This document shows, one piece after another, positions 40,529 through 49,343 of a stretch of DNA of 64,000 nt; within the stretch, counting starts at the first letter, position 1, and each line of letters starts with the position of its first letter. The notes beneath the pieces were generated by a model. It was not told where the DNA came from and did no database searches. It saw nothing but the letters and a program-made list of their open reading frames with translations. Made by a program: the position numbers and the translations under genes. Origin of the DNA: Meiothermus sp. (GTDB lineage Bacteria; Deinococcota; Deinococci; Deinococcales; Thermaceae); NCBI RefSeq assembly GCF_026004115.1, contig NZ_BPIM01000001.1, positions 2,212,501-2,276,500 of the forward strand. The letters run 5' to 3'.

Positions 40529-41840
40529 CGGCCACCTGCCGGTCGGTGAGCACCAGGAGCTTGTCGCCTGCCGTAACGGCCAGCATGGGAGAACGCAGAT
40601 AAACCTTGGTGCCGCGCTCGAGGGCCACCGCCACCGCGCCGTTGGGCATGGACAACTTGTCGAAGGGGGTCTCGCGGAAATCGGGGGGCACCTCGAACTC
40701 CAGAAGCTCGACCTGGTCTTCGATCAGGGCCAGGTGGTCTACGTTGTCGGGAGCGATCCAGTCCACCACCTCACGCACCGCAGCGGCGCGGGGAGTGAGG
40801 GGAATGTCGATACCTACGTGCTCGAAGAGGCGGCGGTTTTCGCCCCGGTTGACCCGGGTAATCACCTTGGCCACCCCCACCTGCTTGGCCAACAGAGAAA
40901 CCAGCAGGTTTTTCTCGTCGTTTTCCGTGACCGCTACCATCACATCTACTTGGTCGAGGCCCTCGGACTCCAAAAGCTCCAGGTCGGTACCGTCGCCCTC
41001 GAGCACCAGCGCCCCCGGCAGGTGCTCGGCCAGCCAGGCGCAACGGTCGGGGTTGTGGTCGATGATGGTGACCTCGAGGCGGTGTTTGATCAGCTCTTGG
41101 GCCACCATAAAACCCACGTTGCCACCCCCCACTACCATCACCCGCCGCACCCGCTCGCGGGGGGCAAAGCAGGCCTGAATGGCATCGAAGCCCTGCGGGG
41201 TGGTCATGAAGAAGATGCGGTCTTCGGGCTCGAGGGTCAGCTCATTGAACTTGGGGTCGGTCGCGGCGTAGAACCTACCCTCGCGCAGAATGCCGGCCAG
41301 GAAACTGCCAGGAGGCCAGTCCAGCGAAGCCAGGGCCTTGCCTGCATAGGGGCCGCCCTCCCGCACCTGATACTCCACAAAGCGCAGCCGCCCTCCGGCC
41401 AGCACCTCGGTATCGACCGCCCCGGGGATTCGGATGACCTCGACAATTTCCCTGGCCAGCGAGCGCTGGGGCCAGAAGACCTGGTCGATGCGGGTGCCCA
41501 GAATTTCCACCGTGCGGGGGTCGGTCAGGATGTCCACATAGGATTGTTTGCCCACAAAACACAGGGTTTCCTTGGCCCCCAGCCCCTTGGCCAGCATGCA
41601 GGCAATCAGGTTGACCTCGTCCCAGTTCGTCGTAGCCAGAAAGGTGTCGCAGAGATCTACCTTGGCCTCGCGCAGGGTTTCGGGGTCGGTGACGCTGCCA
41701 ATCACCACCTGCACATCCAGCCCCCCGAGGCGTTCTTTGGCCTCGGGGTTGGTATCCACCACCACCAGATCGTGCTGGGTGTGGAGCGCTTTGGCAATCT
41801 GCGAGCCGATCTCGCCGCCGCCGGCAATCACAATGTACAT
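40503..41840 (-). CDS. trkA: TrkA-type potassium uptake regulator
   Basis: 445-residue cytosolic gating subunit with two RCK (TrkA-N plus TrkA-C) halves. Rossmann motifs are MYIVIAGGGEIGSQIAKAL at residues 1-19 and RVMVVGGGNVGFMVAQEL at about 217, each followed by an acidic strand end (VVVDTN; TIIDHN) for NAD(H) binding. ATG 41840 has GGAG 7 nt upstream and sits at the first Rossmann strand; an in-frame upstream start adds nine residues only. First gene of the trk operon; one regulator for two TrkH channels. Confidence 0.94.
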   Translation of the reverse strand: MYIVIAGGGEIGSQIAKALHTQHDLVVVDTNPEAKERLGGLDVQVVIGSVTDPETLREAKVDLCDTFLATTNWDEVNLIACMLAKGLGAKETLCFVGKQSYVDILTDPRTVEILGTRIDQVFWPQRSLAREIVEVIRIPGAVDTEVLAGGRLRFVEYQVREGGPYAGKALASLDWPPGSFLAGILREGRFYAATDPKFNELTLEPEDRIFFMTTPQGFDAIQACFAPRERVRRVMVVGGGNVGFMVAQELIKHRLEVTIIDHNPDRCAWLAEHLPGALVLEGDGTDLELLESEGLDQVDVMVAVTENDEKNLLVSLLAKQVGVAKVITRVNRGENRRLFEHVGIDIPLTPRAAAVREVVDWIAPDNVDHLALIEDQVELLEFEVPPDFRETPFDKLSMPNGAVAVALERGTKVYLRSPMLAVTAGDKLLVLTDRQVADEVLAQVR

Positions 41841-41990
41841 AGTGGGCTCCGCTTTGCTAACTGCCAAAAGCTGAAAGCCAAAGGCTGAAGATCCCTGTGG
41901 CGGTTTTCAGGGGTTTCAGTCTCCCGGTTTTGTCGAATGCTCAAGTCCAGACAGACCTGAAAAGGTTCCATAGGCCAAACCGGGTTCAGC

Positions 41991-43367
41991 TTACACCTGA
42001 ATTGTTTCTGTGGCTACGTTGTGCATCACCGGCACCCCTGGTTTCCAGGACACCCGACCCACCATCTGGCCATGCAGGTCGTAGGCTTCGGCCTGCGTGA
42101 CCCTAACCCGGATGAGGTCGCCGATCTTGACCGTTGCGTCGGTTTCGGCGTACACCAGGCCATCGATGCCCGGCGCGTCGTACTTGGAGCGGCCCACCAC
42201 CTGGCCCGGAAGCTCGCCGTAGTCGTCCACAATGACCTCCAGGGTCTGGCCTACCCTGGCCTGGTTTTTCTCGAGGCTAATCTGTTGCTGCAAGGCCATC
42301 AGGCGAGCCCGGCGCTCCTCCTTGACCTCCTGGGGCACCGCGCCCGGCAGGGCGTTGGCGTCGGCCCCTTCCACCTCGGAGTAGGTGAAGCAGCCCACCC
42401 GGTCAAGCCGCGCCTCAGCGAGGAAGTCCAGCAAAAGCGCAAAGTCTTCCTCGGTTTCGCCAGGGAAGCCCACGATAAAGCTCGAGCGGATCGCCAGGTC
42501 GGGGGCGACGGCACGCCATTCCCGGATGGTTTTGAGGTGGCTTTCGGCCCCCCCCGGGCGGCGCATAGCCCGCAGGATTTTGGGAGAAGCGTGCTGCAAC
42601 GGCACGTCCAGGTAGGGTAGCAGCTTGCCCTCGGCCATCAGGGGAATCAGGTCGCGCACATGGGGGTAAGGGTAGACATAGTGCAACCGCAGCCAGGCCC
42701 CGAGCCCCGTGAGTTTGTTAACCAGATCCACCAGGTGGGCCCGCACCGGTTGGCCCGCGTAGTCCGATGGGCGGTGGCGGATGTCCACCCCGTAGGCCGA
42801 GGTGTCCTGGGCAATGACCAGTAGCTCTTTGGTGCCGGTGCCCACCAGCCGGGCCGCCTCGAAGAGGATATCGGCGGCGTCGCGGCTTTGTTGCAGGCCG
42901 CGCAGTTTGGGGATGATACAGAAGCTGCATTTGTGGTTGCAGCCCTCGGCAATTTTCAAGTAGGCGTAGTGGCGGGGGGTGAGCTTGACCTGGGGCGGCA
43001 CCAGGGCTGTGAAGGGGTTCGTGTCGATCGGGGCCACCCGCTGCACGGCGGCCAGTACCTTGTCGACTTCGCCGGGGCCGGTGACTTCCAGCACCTGCGG
43101 ATGGGCCTGCTGAATGACCTCGGGGCGGGCCCCCAGGCAGCCGGTCACGATCACCTTACCATTCTCCGAGAGGGCCTCGCCAATGGCGGTGAGGGACTCT
43201 TCCACCGCCGGGGTGATGAAGCCGCAGGTATTCACCACCACCACATCGGCGTCCTGATAGGTGGGGGCGGTCTCGTACCCCTGGGCCCGCAAACGCGAGA
43301 GTATCTGCTCCGAATCCACCAGGGCCTTGGGACAGCCCAGACTCACAAACCCAACCTTGCCTGCCAT
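41991..43367 (-). CDS. rimO: Ribosomal protein S12 methylthiotransferase
   Basis: Radical-SAM enzyme adding a methylthio group to an Asp of ribosomal protein S12. 458 residues. The N-terminal UPF0004 domain binds one Fe-S cluster ([24 protein letters not shown]). The central radical-SAM domain has CNHKCSFC, and the C-terminal TRAM domain (about 385-450) ends the protein. CPKALVDSE distinguishes RimO from MiaB. AGGAG precedes ATG 43367. TATACT on the minus strand (43406-43411) is a likely -10. Confidence 0.95.
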   Translation of the reverse strand: MAGKVGFVSLGCPKALVDSEQILSRLRAQGYETAPTYQDADVVVVNTCGFITPAVEESLTAIGEALSENGKVIVTGCLGARPEVIQQAHPQVLEVTGPGEVDKVLAAVQRVAPIDTNPFTALVPPQVKLTPRHYAYLKIAEGCNHKCSFCIIPKLRGLQQSRDAADILFEAARLVGTGTKELLVIAQDTSAYGVDIRHRPSDYAGQPVRAHLVDLVNKLTGLGAWLRLHYVYPYPHVRDLIPLMAEGKLLPYLDVPLQHASPKILRAMRRPGGAESHLKTIREWRAVAPDLAIRSSFIVGFPGETEEDFALLLDFLAEARLDRVGCFTYSEVEGADANALPGAVPQEVKEERRARLMALQQQISLEKNQARVGQTLEVIVDDYGELPGQVVGRSKYDAPGIDGLVYAETDATVKIGDLIRVRVTQAEAYDLHGQMVGRVSWKPGVPVMHNVATETIQV

Positions 43368-43598
43368 TCGATCTCCTGCGCGCCTTTCGCGCGACAACGC
43401 GCTCGAGTATAGCAGCAATAGCTCTGATTAAGTGTAAAAGGCAAAGTTGAGGGGGTTACGTCTGTTGTAGCCAAGCCATTGGCCCGTCAGCGCACCAAAC
43501 GCCAGGAACCACCTACAAATCTCCTGCAAGGGGTAATGCTAGAATCTGTGGGGTTTCTAGGAATCTGCATTCGTAGCCAGTGGAAACCGGAGGTCAAT

Positions 43599-44183
43599 AT
43601 GGCAGGACTCATGGATTTGCTTGGAGCGGCCCTCAACGAAAACACCATCCAGCAGATGGCGGGCCGACTGGGGGCTTCGGACACCCAGGTACAGAGCGCG
43701 ATCGGGATGGCACTACCGGCCCTTTTGCAGGGCTTGCAGCGCAACGCCGCCGACCCCCAGGGGGCCAAGTCGCTGGCGAATGCTTTAGAGCGCGATCACG
43801 ATGGGAGTGTTCTGGACAATTTGATGGATTTTTTAGGCAATGCCCAGCAGGGACCGGGGGCAGGCATCCTGCGGCACGTGCTGGGTGACCAGCAGGTGGT
43901 GGTGCAGCAAGGCATTGGACAGGCCTCCGGCATCAACCCCAACCAGATTGGCGGTTTGTTGGAGATGCTGGCCCCAATCGTGATGGGAGCGCTGGGCAAA
44001 ACCACCCGTCAGCAAGGTGCGGGTACGGGAGGATTGCTGGATTTGCTGGGGCAGGCCACCGGGCAGATGCAGCAGCAACAGCCCCAGGCCTTCAATTTAG
44101 TCACCATGCTGCTCGACCAGAACCGCGACGGCAATGTGATGGACGATGTGGTGCGGATGCTAGGCAATTTCCTGAAGCGATAG
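43599..44183 (+). CDS. DUF937 (YidB-like) protein
   Basis: 194-residue soluble protein of the DUF937 family. Repeated helical motifs: LMDLLGAALNENTIQQMAGRLG, AIGMALPALLQGLQRNA, LLEMLAPIVMGALGK, plus two DRDGNVMDDV/DHDGSVLDNL-like acidic loops. ATG 43599 follows CGGAGG; the in-frame stretch before it is upstream DNA. TAGAAT at 43540-43545 may be the -10. Family function is unknown. A terminator follows at 44199. Confidence 0.85.
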   Translation: MAGLMDLLGAALNENTIQQMAGRLGASDTQVQSAIGMALPALLQGLQRNAADPQGAKSLANALERDHDGSVLDNLMDFLGNAQQGPGAGILRHVLGDQQVVVQQGIGQASGINPNQIGGLLEMLAPIVMGALGKTTRQQGAGTGGLLDLLGQATGQMQQQQPQAFNLVTMLLDQNRDGNVMDDVVRMLGNFLKR

Positions 44184-44198
44184 GGGGCTGAAAGAAAT

Positions 44199-44226
44199 AA
44201 GGCCGGACGCGTGCTCCGGCCTTTAT
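44199..44226 (+). terminator. Intrinsic terminator, probably bidirectional
   Basis: AAGGCCGGA-7 nt-TCCGGCCTT hairpin followed by TTATT, 16 nt after the DUF937 stop and 38 nt before the convergent rodZ-like stop. Confidence 0.8.
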
Positions 44227-44264
44227 TCACATGAAATCACTGTCTTTATCGCTTTTTTACCGGA

Positions 44265-45215
44265 TCACTGTCCGTAGCGCTGGGTTACGACCTGCCCTAC
44301 GTTGCCCATGCGGCCGCGATCCTGGCCGCCCACAACGACCCGCACCACCCCGGCATTACCGGCCCGTACCACCACCGGGAGGGGGAAGCTGAGCTGGGTT
44401 CCGCCGGGGGCGGTGCCCTCGTAGAGCTGCCTGCCGGTGCGGGCATCGGTCACGCGGATCCAACTGGTGCCCTCGAGCCGGAGCACCAGGCCGGTGGTGG
44501 GCGTGGGTGTGGTTGGATTGGCGGGGGGCGTGGTTCCTGGGGGTGGTTCGGGGGTGCTGGGAGTAGGCGCAGGGGGAACGGGGGTCAGGGCGAAGCTCAG
44601 GTTGCGGTCGTTTTGCAAGGTGAGTACCTGCTCGTACTTCTGGTAGCCGGAGGCCTCGATGCGAAGGGTACGTTCGCCGGCCTCCACACGGGCCTCGAGG
44701 GGAGCCTGCCCCAGCAAAAATCCATCCAGGTAAACCCGCGCCCCGGTAGGCTGGGTGGCAATGCGCAGGCTGATCTGCTTGGGGGGCGGGGGTGTGACGG
44801 GGGCCGCTGGAGGAGGGACTGGGGTAGAAGTGCTGGGGGGGTTCAAAGCCCGGTAACCCAGCCAGCTCAGGATTGCCAGGAGCAAAACCAGTGGCACCAA
44901 CCACATCCAGCCAGCGCCGGAAGGTGAGGCCGGAGCTTTTGGGCCCGGCGTGGCTTTGCTCGAAGCAACAGGCCCGCCCAGCTCGGGGATGCCGATGGGG
45001 TACAGGGCCAGCAGGGGGGCGGGCTCGAGGCCCAGCAGCTGGGCGTAGCGTTTGAGGTAGCCTCGAGCCAGGGCGGGTTCGGGCAGTTCGTCGAAACGGC
45101 AGTCTTCCAGGGCCTCCAGAATGGCCCGCCGCACCTTGAGAACCTCCGCTGCCTGGGCTATTTCCAGGCCCTTAGCCTCGCGGGCTTCCCTTAACCGCTT
45201 CCCCAGCTCACACAT
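44265..45215 (-). CDS. rodZ: RodZ-like cell-shape protein with PEGA domain
   Basis: 316-residue membrane protein that likely links MreB to the envelope. An N-terminal HTH domain of the RodZ/HTH_25 type (about 1-68; GKRLREAREAKGLEIAQAAEVLKV, LARGYLKRYAQLLG) is followed by a single transmembrane helix (about 102-123; WMWLVPLVLLLAILSWLGY). The external part has a Pro/Thr-rich linker, a PEGA domain (about 148-212; RIATQPTGARVYLDGFLLGQ), another Pro-rich linker and the RodZ C-terminal beta domain (WIRVTDARTGRQLYEG, GNAGVVRV). The PEGA insertion is unusual. Leaderless start (TAGAAT, 8 nt). Confidence 0.85.
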   Translation of the reverse strand: MCELGKRLREAREAKGLEIAQAAEVLKVRRAILEALEDCRFDELPEPALARGYLKRYAQLLGLEPAPLLALYPIGIPELGGPVASSKATPGPKAPASPSGAGWMWLVPLVLLLAILSWLGYRALNPPSTSTPVPPPAAPVTPPPPKQISLRIATQPTGARVYLDGFLLGQAPLEARVEAGERTLRIEASGYQKYEQVLTLQNDRNLSFALTPVPPAPTPSTPEPPPGTTPPANPTTPTPTTGLVLRLEGTSWIRVTDARTGRQLYEGTAPGGTQLSFPLPVVVRAGNAGVVRVVVGGQDRGRMGNVGQVVTQRYGQ

Positions 45216-45223
45216 TGCGTCTT

Positions 45224-45229
45224 ATTCTA
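45224..45229 (-). promoter_or_regulatory. Leaderless -10 box of rodZ
   Basis: TAGAAT on the minus strand, 8 nt before the ATG at 45215. It lies in the 29-nt gap after the psuG stop, so rodZ may also be read from psuG. Confidence 0.45.
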
Positions 45230-45244
45230 TGCTACAAAATCAGC

Positions 45245-46156
45245 TCACGTGCAGCCAATCTGTTCTGGCTCGGATAGCTGGGCAAGAGCCAGCGCAATTT
45301 GGGCCGCCAGCCGCGCATTTTCTTCAAGCAGCCGCAGATTGGCCTCGTCGGTCTGGCCCCCACTCAGCTCGGAGATGCGCCGCAGCAAAAAGGGTGTCAG
45401 GGCTTTGCCGCCCACCCCGGTGCGGGCGGCCTCCTGGGTGGCTTGCTCAACCCAGCGCTGTACCTGGCTAAACTCCAGCCCTTTGGAGATGGGGTTGAGT
45501 ACCAGCGAGGCGCCCGGCAATCCCAGATCTCGGGCGGTTCGAAAAGCCCGGGCGGCCTCCTGGGCAGATTCCACCCGGGCAGGTAGGGGATAAGGGCTGG
45601 TGGGGCTGTGAAAGGCGGGAAGATGGTTTGTTTTGTAGCCCAGCAGGGCCACGCCCAGCGACTCCAGGCGCTCCAGGGTGGCGGCCAGATCCAGGATGCT
45701 TTTGGGGCCCGCCGAGACCACCACAATGGGGGTTCGGGAAAGCTCGAGCAGATCCGCCGATTCGTCGTAGGGATGGGGGTGCACCCCGCCGATACCCCCG
45801 GTGGCGAAAACCTGAATTCCGGCCTTGTGGGCCAGGAAGGTGGTGGAGGCCACGGTGGTGCCGGCGTTTTTGCCCTGGGCCACCAGGGCACCCAGGTTCC
45901 ACAGACTGGCCTTGTCGGCGGTGTCGTCGGCAGCGATGGCCTGCAGCTCGTCCGGGGTCAGGCCCACCACCACTTCGCCCTTGAGGATGGCAATGGTAGC
46001 GGGGATGGCCCCGGCCTGCCGCACGGTGTCCTCGAGCTTCTGGGCCAGCTCCAGGTTGAGGGGGCGGGGCAGGCCGTGGGTGATCACGGTGGACTCGAGG
46101 GCCACCACCGCTTGGCGGGCTCGCAGGGCCTGGGCAACTTCGGGGTGTACGCGCAT
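45245..46156 (-). CDS. psuG: Pseudouridine-5'-phosphate glycosidase
   Basis: Cleaves pseudouridine 5'-phosphate to uracil and ribose 5-phosphate. 303 residues. Conserved PsuG segments are VALESTVITHGLPRP, PATIAILKGEVVVGL, TTVASTTFLAHKAGI, FATGGIGGVH, VVSAGPKSILDL, GYKTNHLPAF and the C-terminal GGKALTPFLLRRI. No psuK kinase is next to it. Leaderless: TATGCT 6 nt before the ATG. Confidence 0.95.
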   Translation of the reverse strand: MRVHPEVAQALRARQAVVALESTVITHGLPRPLNLELAQKLEDTVRQAGAIPATIAILKGEVVVGLTPDELQAIAADDTADKASLWNLGALVAQGKNAGTTVASTTFLAHKAGIQVFATGGIGGVHPHPYDESADLLELSRTPIVVVSAGPKSILDLAATLERLESLGVALLGYKTNHLPAFHSPTSPYPLPARVESAQEAARAFRTARDLGLPGASLVLNPISKGLEFSQVQRWVEQATQEAARTGVGGKALTPFLLRRISELSGGQTDEANLRLLEENARLAAQIALALAQLSEPEQIGCT

Positions 46157-46162
46157 GTGTAC

Positions 46163-46168
46163 AGCATA
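46163..46168 (-). promoter_or_regulatory. Leaderless -10 box of psuG
   Basis: TATGCT on the minus strand, 6 nt before the ATG at 46156; no ribosome-binding site. Confidence 0.55.
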
Positions 46169-46241
46169 AGGGAGGGAACCGGGGATTGGGGGTGAGGGAG
46201 AAGTCTGATCCCTGGTTGCTGGTCAGCGCGCTTCGGTTCCT

Positions 46242-48077
46242 TTATCCCGTTACTTGCGGGAATACCCGATTGCGCCCCGCTCGCTTGGCCGCGTAGAGTT
46301 GCTCATCGGCGGCGGCGAGGAGTTTTTCGTGATCGGAGAGAGTGGGGTCGTTGCTCACCCCAATGCTCACCGTGACCTTCAGATGGGGGTGAATGGTGCT
46401 CCAGTCGTAGCTCTCCACGCGTTGCCGCAGTCGTTCACAGGCCACCAGCGCACCCAGCAGGTCGGTCTGTGGAAAGACCAGGGCAAATTCTTCACCCCCG
46501 TAGCGGGCTGCAAAGTCTACGCCACGGCAGTTGGACTCGAGCATCTGTGCCACCAGCCTCAGCACATCGTCGCCTACCTGATGGGAAAAGCGATCGTTAA
46601 TCTGCTTGAAATGGTCAATATCCACCATGGCGATGCTGAGGGGGAAGTTATAACGTTTGGAAGCGGCAAACTCGCGCCCTAGGTTTTCCTCCAGGTAGCG
46701 GCGGTTATAGAGCCGGGTGAGGGGGTCCTGACGGGCCAGGCGCTCTAGCTCTTTAGACTGCTGGCGCAGCTTGTCCAGCAGGCGGGTCTTTTCGGCGTTG
46801 GCTTCCTTGAGGCTTTCGATGGCACGGGCCAGCTCGCGGTTGGCGCGGGCCAGCTCGGTGTTGCGCAGGCGCTCGATTTCAGCTTCCTGTCGGGCTTTTT
46901 CTACCTGGAACCCGGCCAGCAGGGCGGCGGTTTTTTGGGCTTGTTGTTCCTTGTGCAGCCTGCGCTCAATTTCAATGGCCTGCTTGAGGTGGTAGAGGGC
47001 GAGCGCGGGTTTGTGAAGCTGTTCAAACACCTTCGAAAGCGCCTGGTGGAACTCGAGCAAAGGCTTTTGGGGTCCTAGCTCCTCGGCCATTTTGAGCCCT
47101 TTTTGCAGGGCCAGGGTGGCGGCTTCCGCTTGTTCTAGGTGGCCGAGGGTCGCGCCTATCTGCAGCCATGTGCTGAGCTCACCCAGCCGATTGCCCTGCT
47201 CCTGGTAGAGATTTTTGGAAGCCTGGAATAATTCCAGAGCTTTTTCCAGGTTGCCCAGGGTGGCATGGGAGAGGCCCAGGTTTTCCAGACAGGTAGCCCG
47301 TACCTGGGGGCTACCCAACCGGCTGGCAATTTCCAGGGCCTGCTGGTGGTAGTCCAGGGCTTCCTGGGTGCGGCCCAGCCGCTGGAAAACCACACCCAGG
47401 TTGGAGAGGGCGTTGGCCTCGCCCTGGAGGTCGCCCAGTGCACGCTTAATCTCCAGGCTTTCGCGGTAGAGCTGTACCGCCCCTGGATAGTCGCCCATCT
47501 CGAGGTAGACCAGTCCCAGGTTGTTCAGGGTGCCCGATTCGGTCAGGCGGTCGCCGATCTCGCGCTTGAGGGCCAGGCTGCGCAAAAAATACTTGGTGGC
47601 CTCCTGGTAGTTGCCCAGGGTGTACTGGATGATGCCTACCCCGCTCAGGGCGTGGGATTCCTGGGCTTTGAGTTCGTATTTACGGCTTTGCTCGAGGGCT
47701 TCCAGATAATACTCAAGGGCTTTGGGAAAAGTACCCTGAAAGTAGTAGAAGTTGCCCAGGGCATTCAAGGTGTCGATCTCGCCCTTGACTTCACCGGCCC
47801 TGCGCAAGATGGCGAGGGCTTCCTCGAGACACCCCTGGGATGCCGGCAGGTTGCCCTGGCGAAAATGAAAATCGCCCAGGTTTTTGAGGGCCAGGCCGCG
47901 CCCGGCCGGATAGGCGGGGTTCTGCGACAGAATCAGCATTTCTTCCACGGTCTCTTTGGCCCGATGCAGGTCGCTCAGACGCAGAAACTGGTAGAGCTGA
48001 TCAAGCAACTCCAGTTTCTCCGATAGGGCCTGGGTCTGGCTGAGTTGGGCCTCGAGGGCCTGGAGGGTTGGATTCAT
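46242..48077 (-). CDS. TPR-GGDEF diguanylate cyclase
   Basis: 611-residue cytosolic signalling protein. The first 380 residues are tandem TPR units (ALNALGNFYYFQGTFPKALEYYLEAL, GTLNNLGLVYLEMGDYPGAVQLY, ALSNLGVVFQRLGRTQEALDYH). A coiled coil (about 385-440) links them to a GGDEF domain with active-site GGEEF and, five residues upstream, RGVD, an intact RxxD inhibitory site. It should make c-di-GMP with product inhibition. No membrane segment. TATTAT about 30 nt before the ATG with TTTGCT 16 nt upstream is a possible promoter. Confidence 0.93.
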   Translation of the reverse strand: MNPTLQALEAQLSQTQALSEKLELLDQLYQFLRLSDLHRAKETVEEMLILSQNPAYPAGRGLALKNLGDFHFRQGNLPASQGCLEEALAILRRAGEVKGEIDTLNALGNFYYFQGTFPKALEYYLEALEQSRKYELKAQESHALSGVGIIQYTLGNYQEATKYFLRSLALKREIGDRLTESGTLNNLGLVYLEMGDYPGAVQLYRESLEIKRALGDLQGEANALSNLGVVFQRLGRTQEALDYHQQALEIASRLGSPQVRATCLENLGLSHATLGNLEKALELFQASKNLYQEQGNRLGELSTWLQIGATLGHLEQAEAATLALQKGLKMAEELGPQKPLLEFHQALSKVFEQLHKPALALYHLKQAIEIERRLHKEQQAQKTAALLAGFQVEKARQEAEIERLRNTELARANRELARAIESLKEANAEKTRLLDKLRQQSKELERLARQDPLTRLYNRRYLEENLGREFAASKRYNFPLSIAMVDIDHFKQINDRFSHQVGDDVLRLVAQMLESNCRGVDFAARYGGEEFALVFPQTDLLGALVACERLRQRVESYDWSTIHPHLKVTVSIGVSNDPTLSDHEKLLAAADEQLYAAKRAGRNRVFPQVTG

Positions 48078-48512
48078 AGCCCAAAAGTCTTGAACTTAAT
48101 AATACTGTTTTACGACCCAAAGCAAACCTGGTTGCCACGTATGCCCTTGGCCTAAGGGGCTGGTGCATAAAGAAAAACCACTCCTTCTTCCCCAGCGGGG
48201 GAGGCTGGGTGGGGGCATAACACCCTGTTGGGTAGCCGAGTTGCGGGCATTTTTTACAACGCCAAGCACTCGAAGCGCTCCTTCGCGTTTCCCACCTTTA
48301 CGCTGCACGCGATGCAGCGTAGATTACCCCCCCTCGCCCTAGCTTCCAAAGGATGCCGTAGGGGGTATTCTTGGGAACCGCTCCTGGCTGAGGTTTGCGA
48401 GGGTTCACGCACCGCCCCTGCCCGCACTGTCGAAGAGATACTGGTCGGCAGTTGTTAAACAATTGAACCAAAAACCGCAGTCTTGCGACCCAGGGTATGT
48501 CATCCTGCGCTC
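48078..48512 (+). other. Intergenic region holding repeat B, long copy
   Basis: 435 bp without a gene. It holds the putative promoter of the TPR-GGDEF gene (near 48090-48125, minus strand) and the repeat described at 48148-48410. The remainder up to 48512 shows no recognisable element. Confidence 0.6.
48148..48410 (-). repeat. Dispersed repeat family B, long copy
   Basis: Inverted match to 5822-5988. This copy carries about 96 extra bp (near 48284-48380), flanked by GGAGCG at each side. The extra block contains a palindromic ACGCTGC/GCAGCGT hairpin. No open frame or transposase. Confidence 0.65.
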
Positions 48513-49148
48513 ATGGCACGATGGCTCATGATGGGTTGTTTTGGTTTTTTACTTTTTTTGGGGCTGGCGGGCTGGGCAGCGTATTCGTTCCTGATTCGTC
48601 CGGCCCAGGCCCTGGTCAACAATTTTCAGCAGATTATCGCCCTGGACAGCGATGTAAAACGGCAGACCGCGTATACACCCGCCGCCAATGGGTTGCTGAG
48701 TCCCGATCAGGTACAGCGCTTTTTGAGGGTGCAGCGTAGCGTTAAGCAACAACTGGGAGAGCGCTACCAGCGCGTGGAGGCCCGGCTTAACCAGTTGGCC
48801 AACCAGCAAGTTGGACAGCTTACGCTGGACTACCGCACAGCACTGGACTTGTTTCGTGAAGGGGGCTCGCTGGTGCTGGATGCCAAAGGGATGCAGGTAC
48901 AGGCCCTGAACCGGCAGGATTTTTCGCTCGAGGAGTACGCCTGGGTGCGCTCGCAGGTCTATGCTGCGCTGGGCTATGGGGTGCCCAACCTGAACCCCCA
49001 GGAGATACTGCGTCAGATAGGGGCCCGAGACTTCAACCCCAGGGTCGAGCTGGCCAGGCCCGAAGCCCCGGCGGCCAATGTGCGCTTGGTGGAGCCTTAC
49101 CGCGACGAATTGGTGAGCTACTATCCTTTAACCTGGTTTGGCTTGTAG
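48513..49148 (+). CDS. Membrane-anchored hypothetical protein
   Basis: 211-residue protein with one N-terminal membrane segment (about 8-25; FGFLLFLGLAGWAAYSFLI) and a soluble helical domain presumed outside the membrane (LSPDQVQRFLRVQRSVKQQLGERYQRVEARL). The remainder includes YRTALDLFREGG and a C-terminal PYRDELVSYYPLTWF. No family recognised. ATG 48513 lacks a ribosome-binding site. It lies just upstream of SARP-type regulator 3 on the same strand. Confidence 0.65.
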   Translation: MARWLMMGCFGFLLFLGLAGWAAYSFLIRPAQALVNNFQQIIALDSDVKRQTAYTPAANGLLSPDQVQRFLRVQRSVKQQLGERYQRVEARLNQLANQQVGQLTLDYRTALDLFREGGSLVLDAKGMQVQALNRQDFSLEEYAWVRSQVYAALGYGVPNLNPQEILRQIGARDFNPRVELARPEAPAANVRLVEPYRDELVSYYPLTWFGL

Positions 49149-49331
49149 AGCAAGACCCCGAGTTGAAGGTAAGGGCAGCTGAGCCCAGAAAAGGTAAAGT
49201 ATTCAGGCTCGAATGACCACAGCATGGCTCAATCCTACGATCAGGCTCCAGGAGCCTGGACTTGGCTCGTGAATGGCGCTGGAGTGGGATGCTATTGTGC
49301 CAAACGAACATCCGGCCTTGACGCGGGTTCC

Positions 49332-49337
49332 TACAAT
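49332..49337 (+). promoter_or_regulatory. Leaderless -10 box of SARP-type regulator 3
   Basis: TACAAT, 6 nt before ATG 49344; no ribosome-binding site. A perfect 17-bp palindrome (49242-49258, arms CAGGCTCC/GGAGCCTG) lies about 75 nt upstream. Confidence 0.55.
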
Positions 49338-49343
49338 GCTTAA

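Noticed and set aside
48499-48514. GTCAT-6 nt-CTCAT near the start of the gene at 48513, resembling operator A
   Set aside because: The second repeat overlaps the start codon, and the hexamer 11 nt further on (TCATGA) is not a -10 box. Treated as chance.
49242-49258. Perfect 17-bp palindrome considered as terminator or operator
   Set aside because: No T-run follows on either strand and it is far from the -10 of regulator 3. Kept only as a note.
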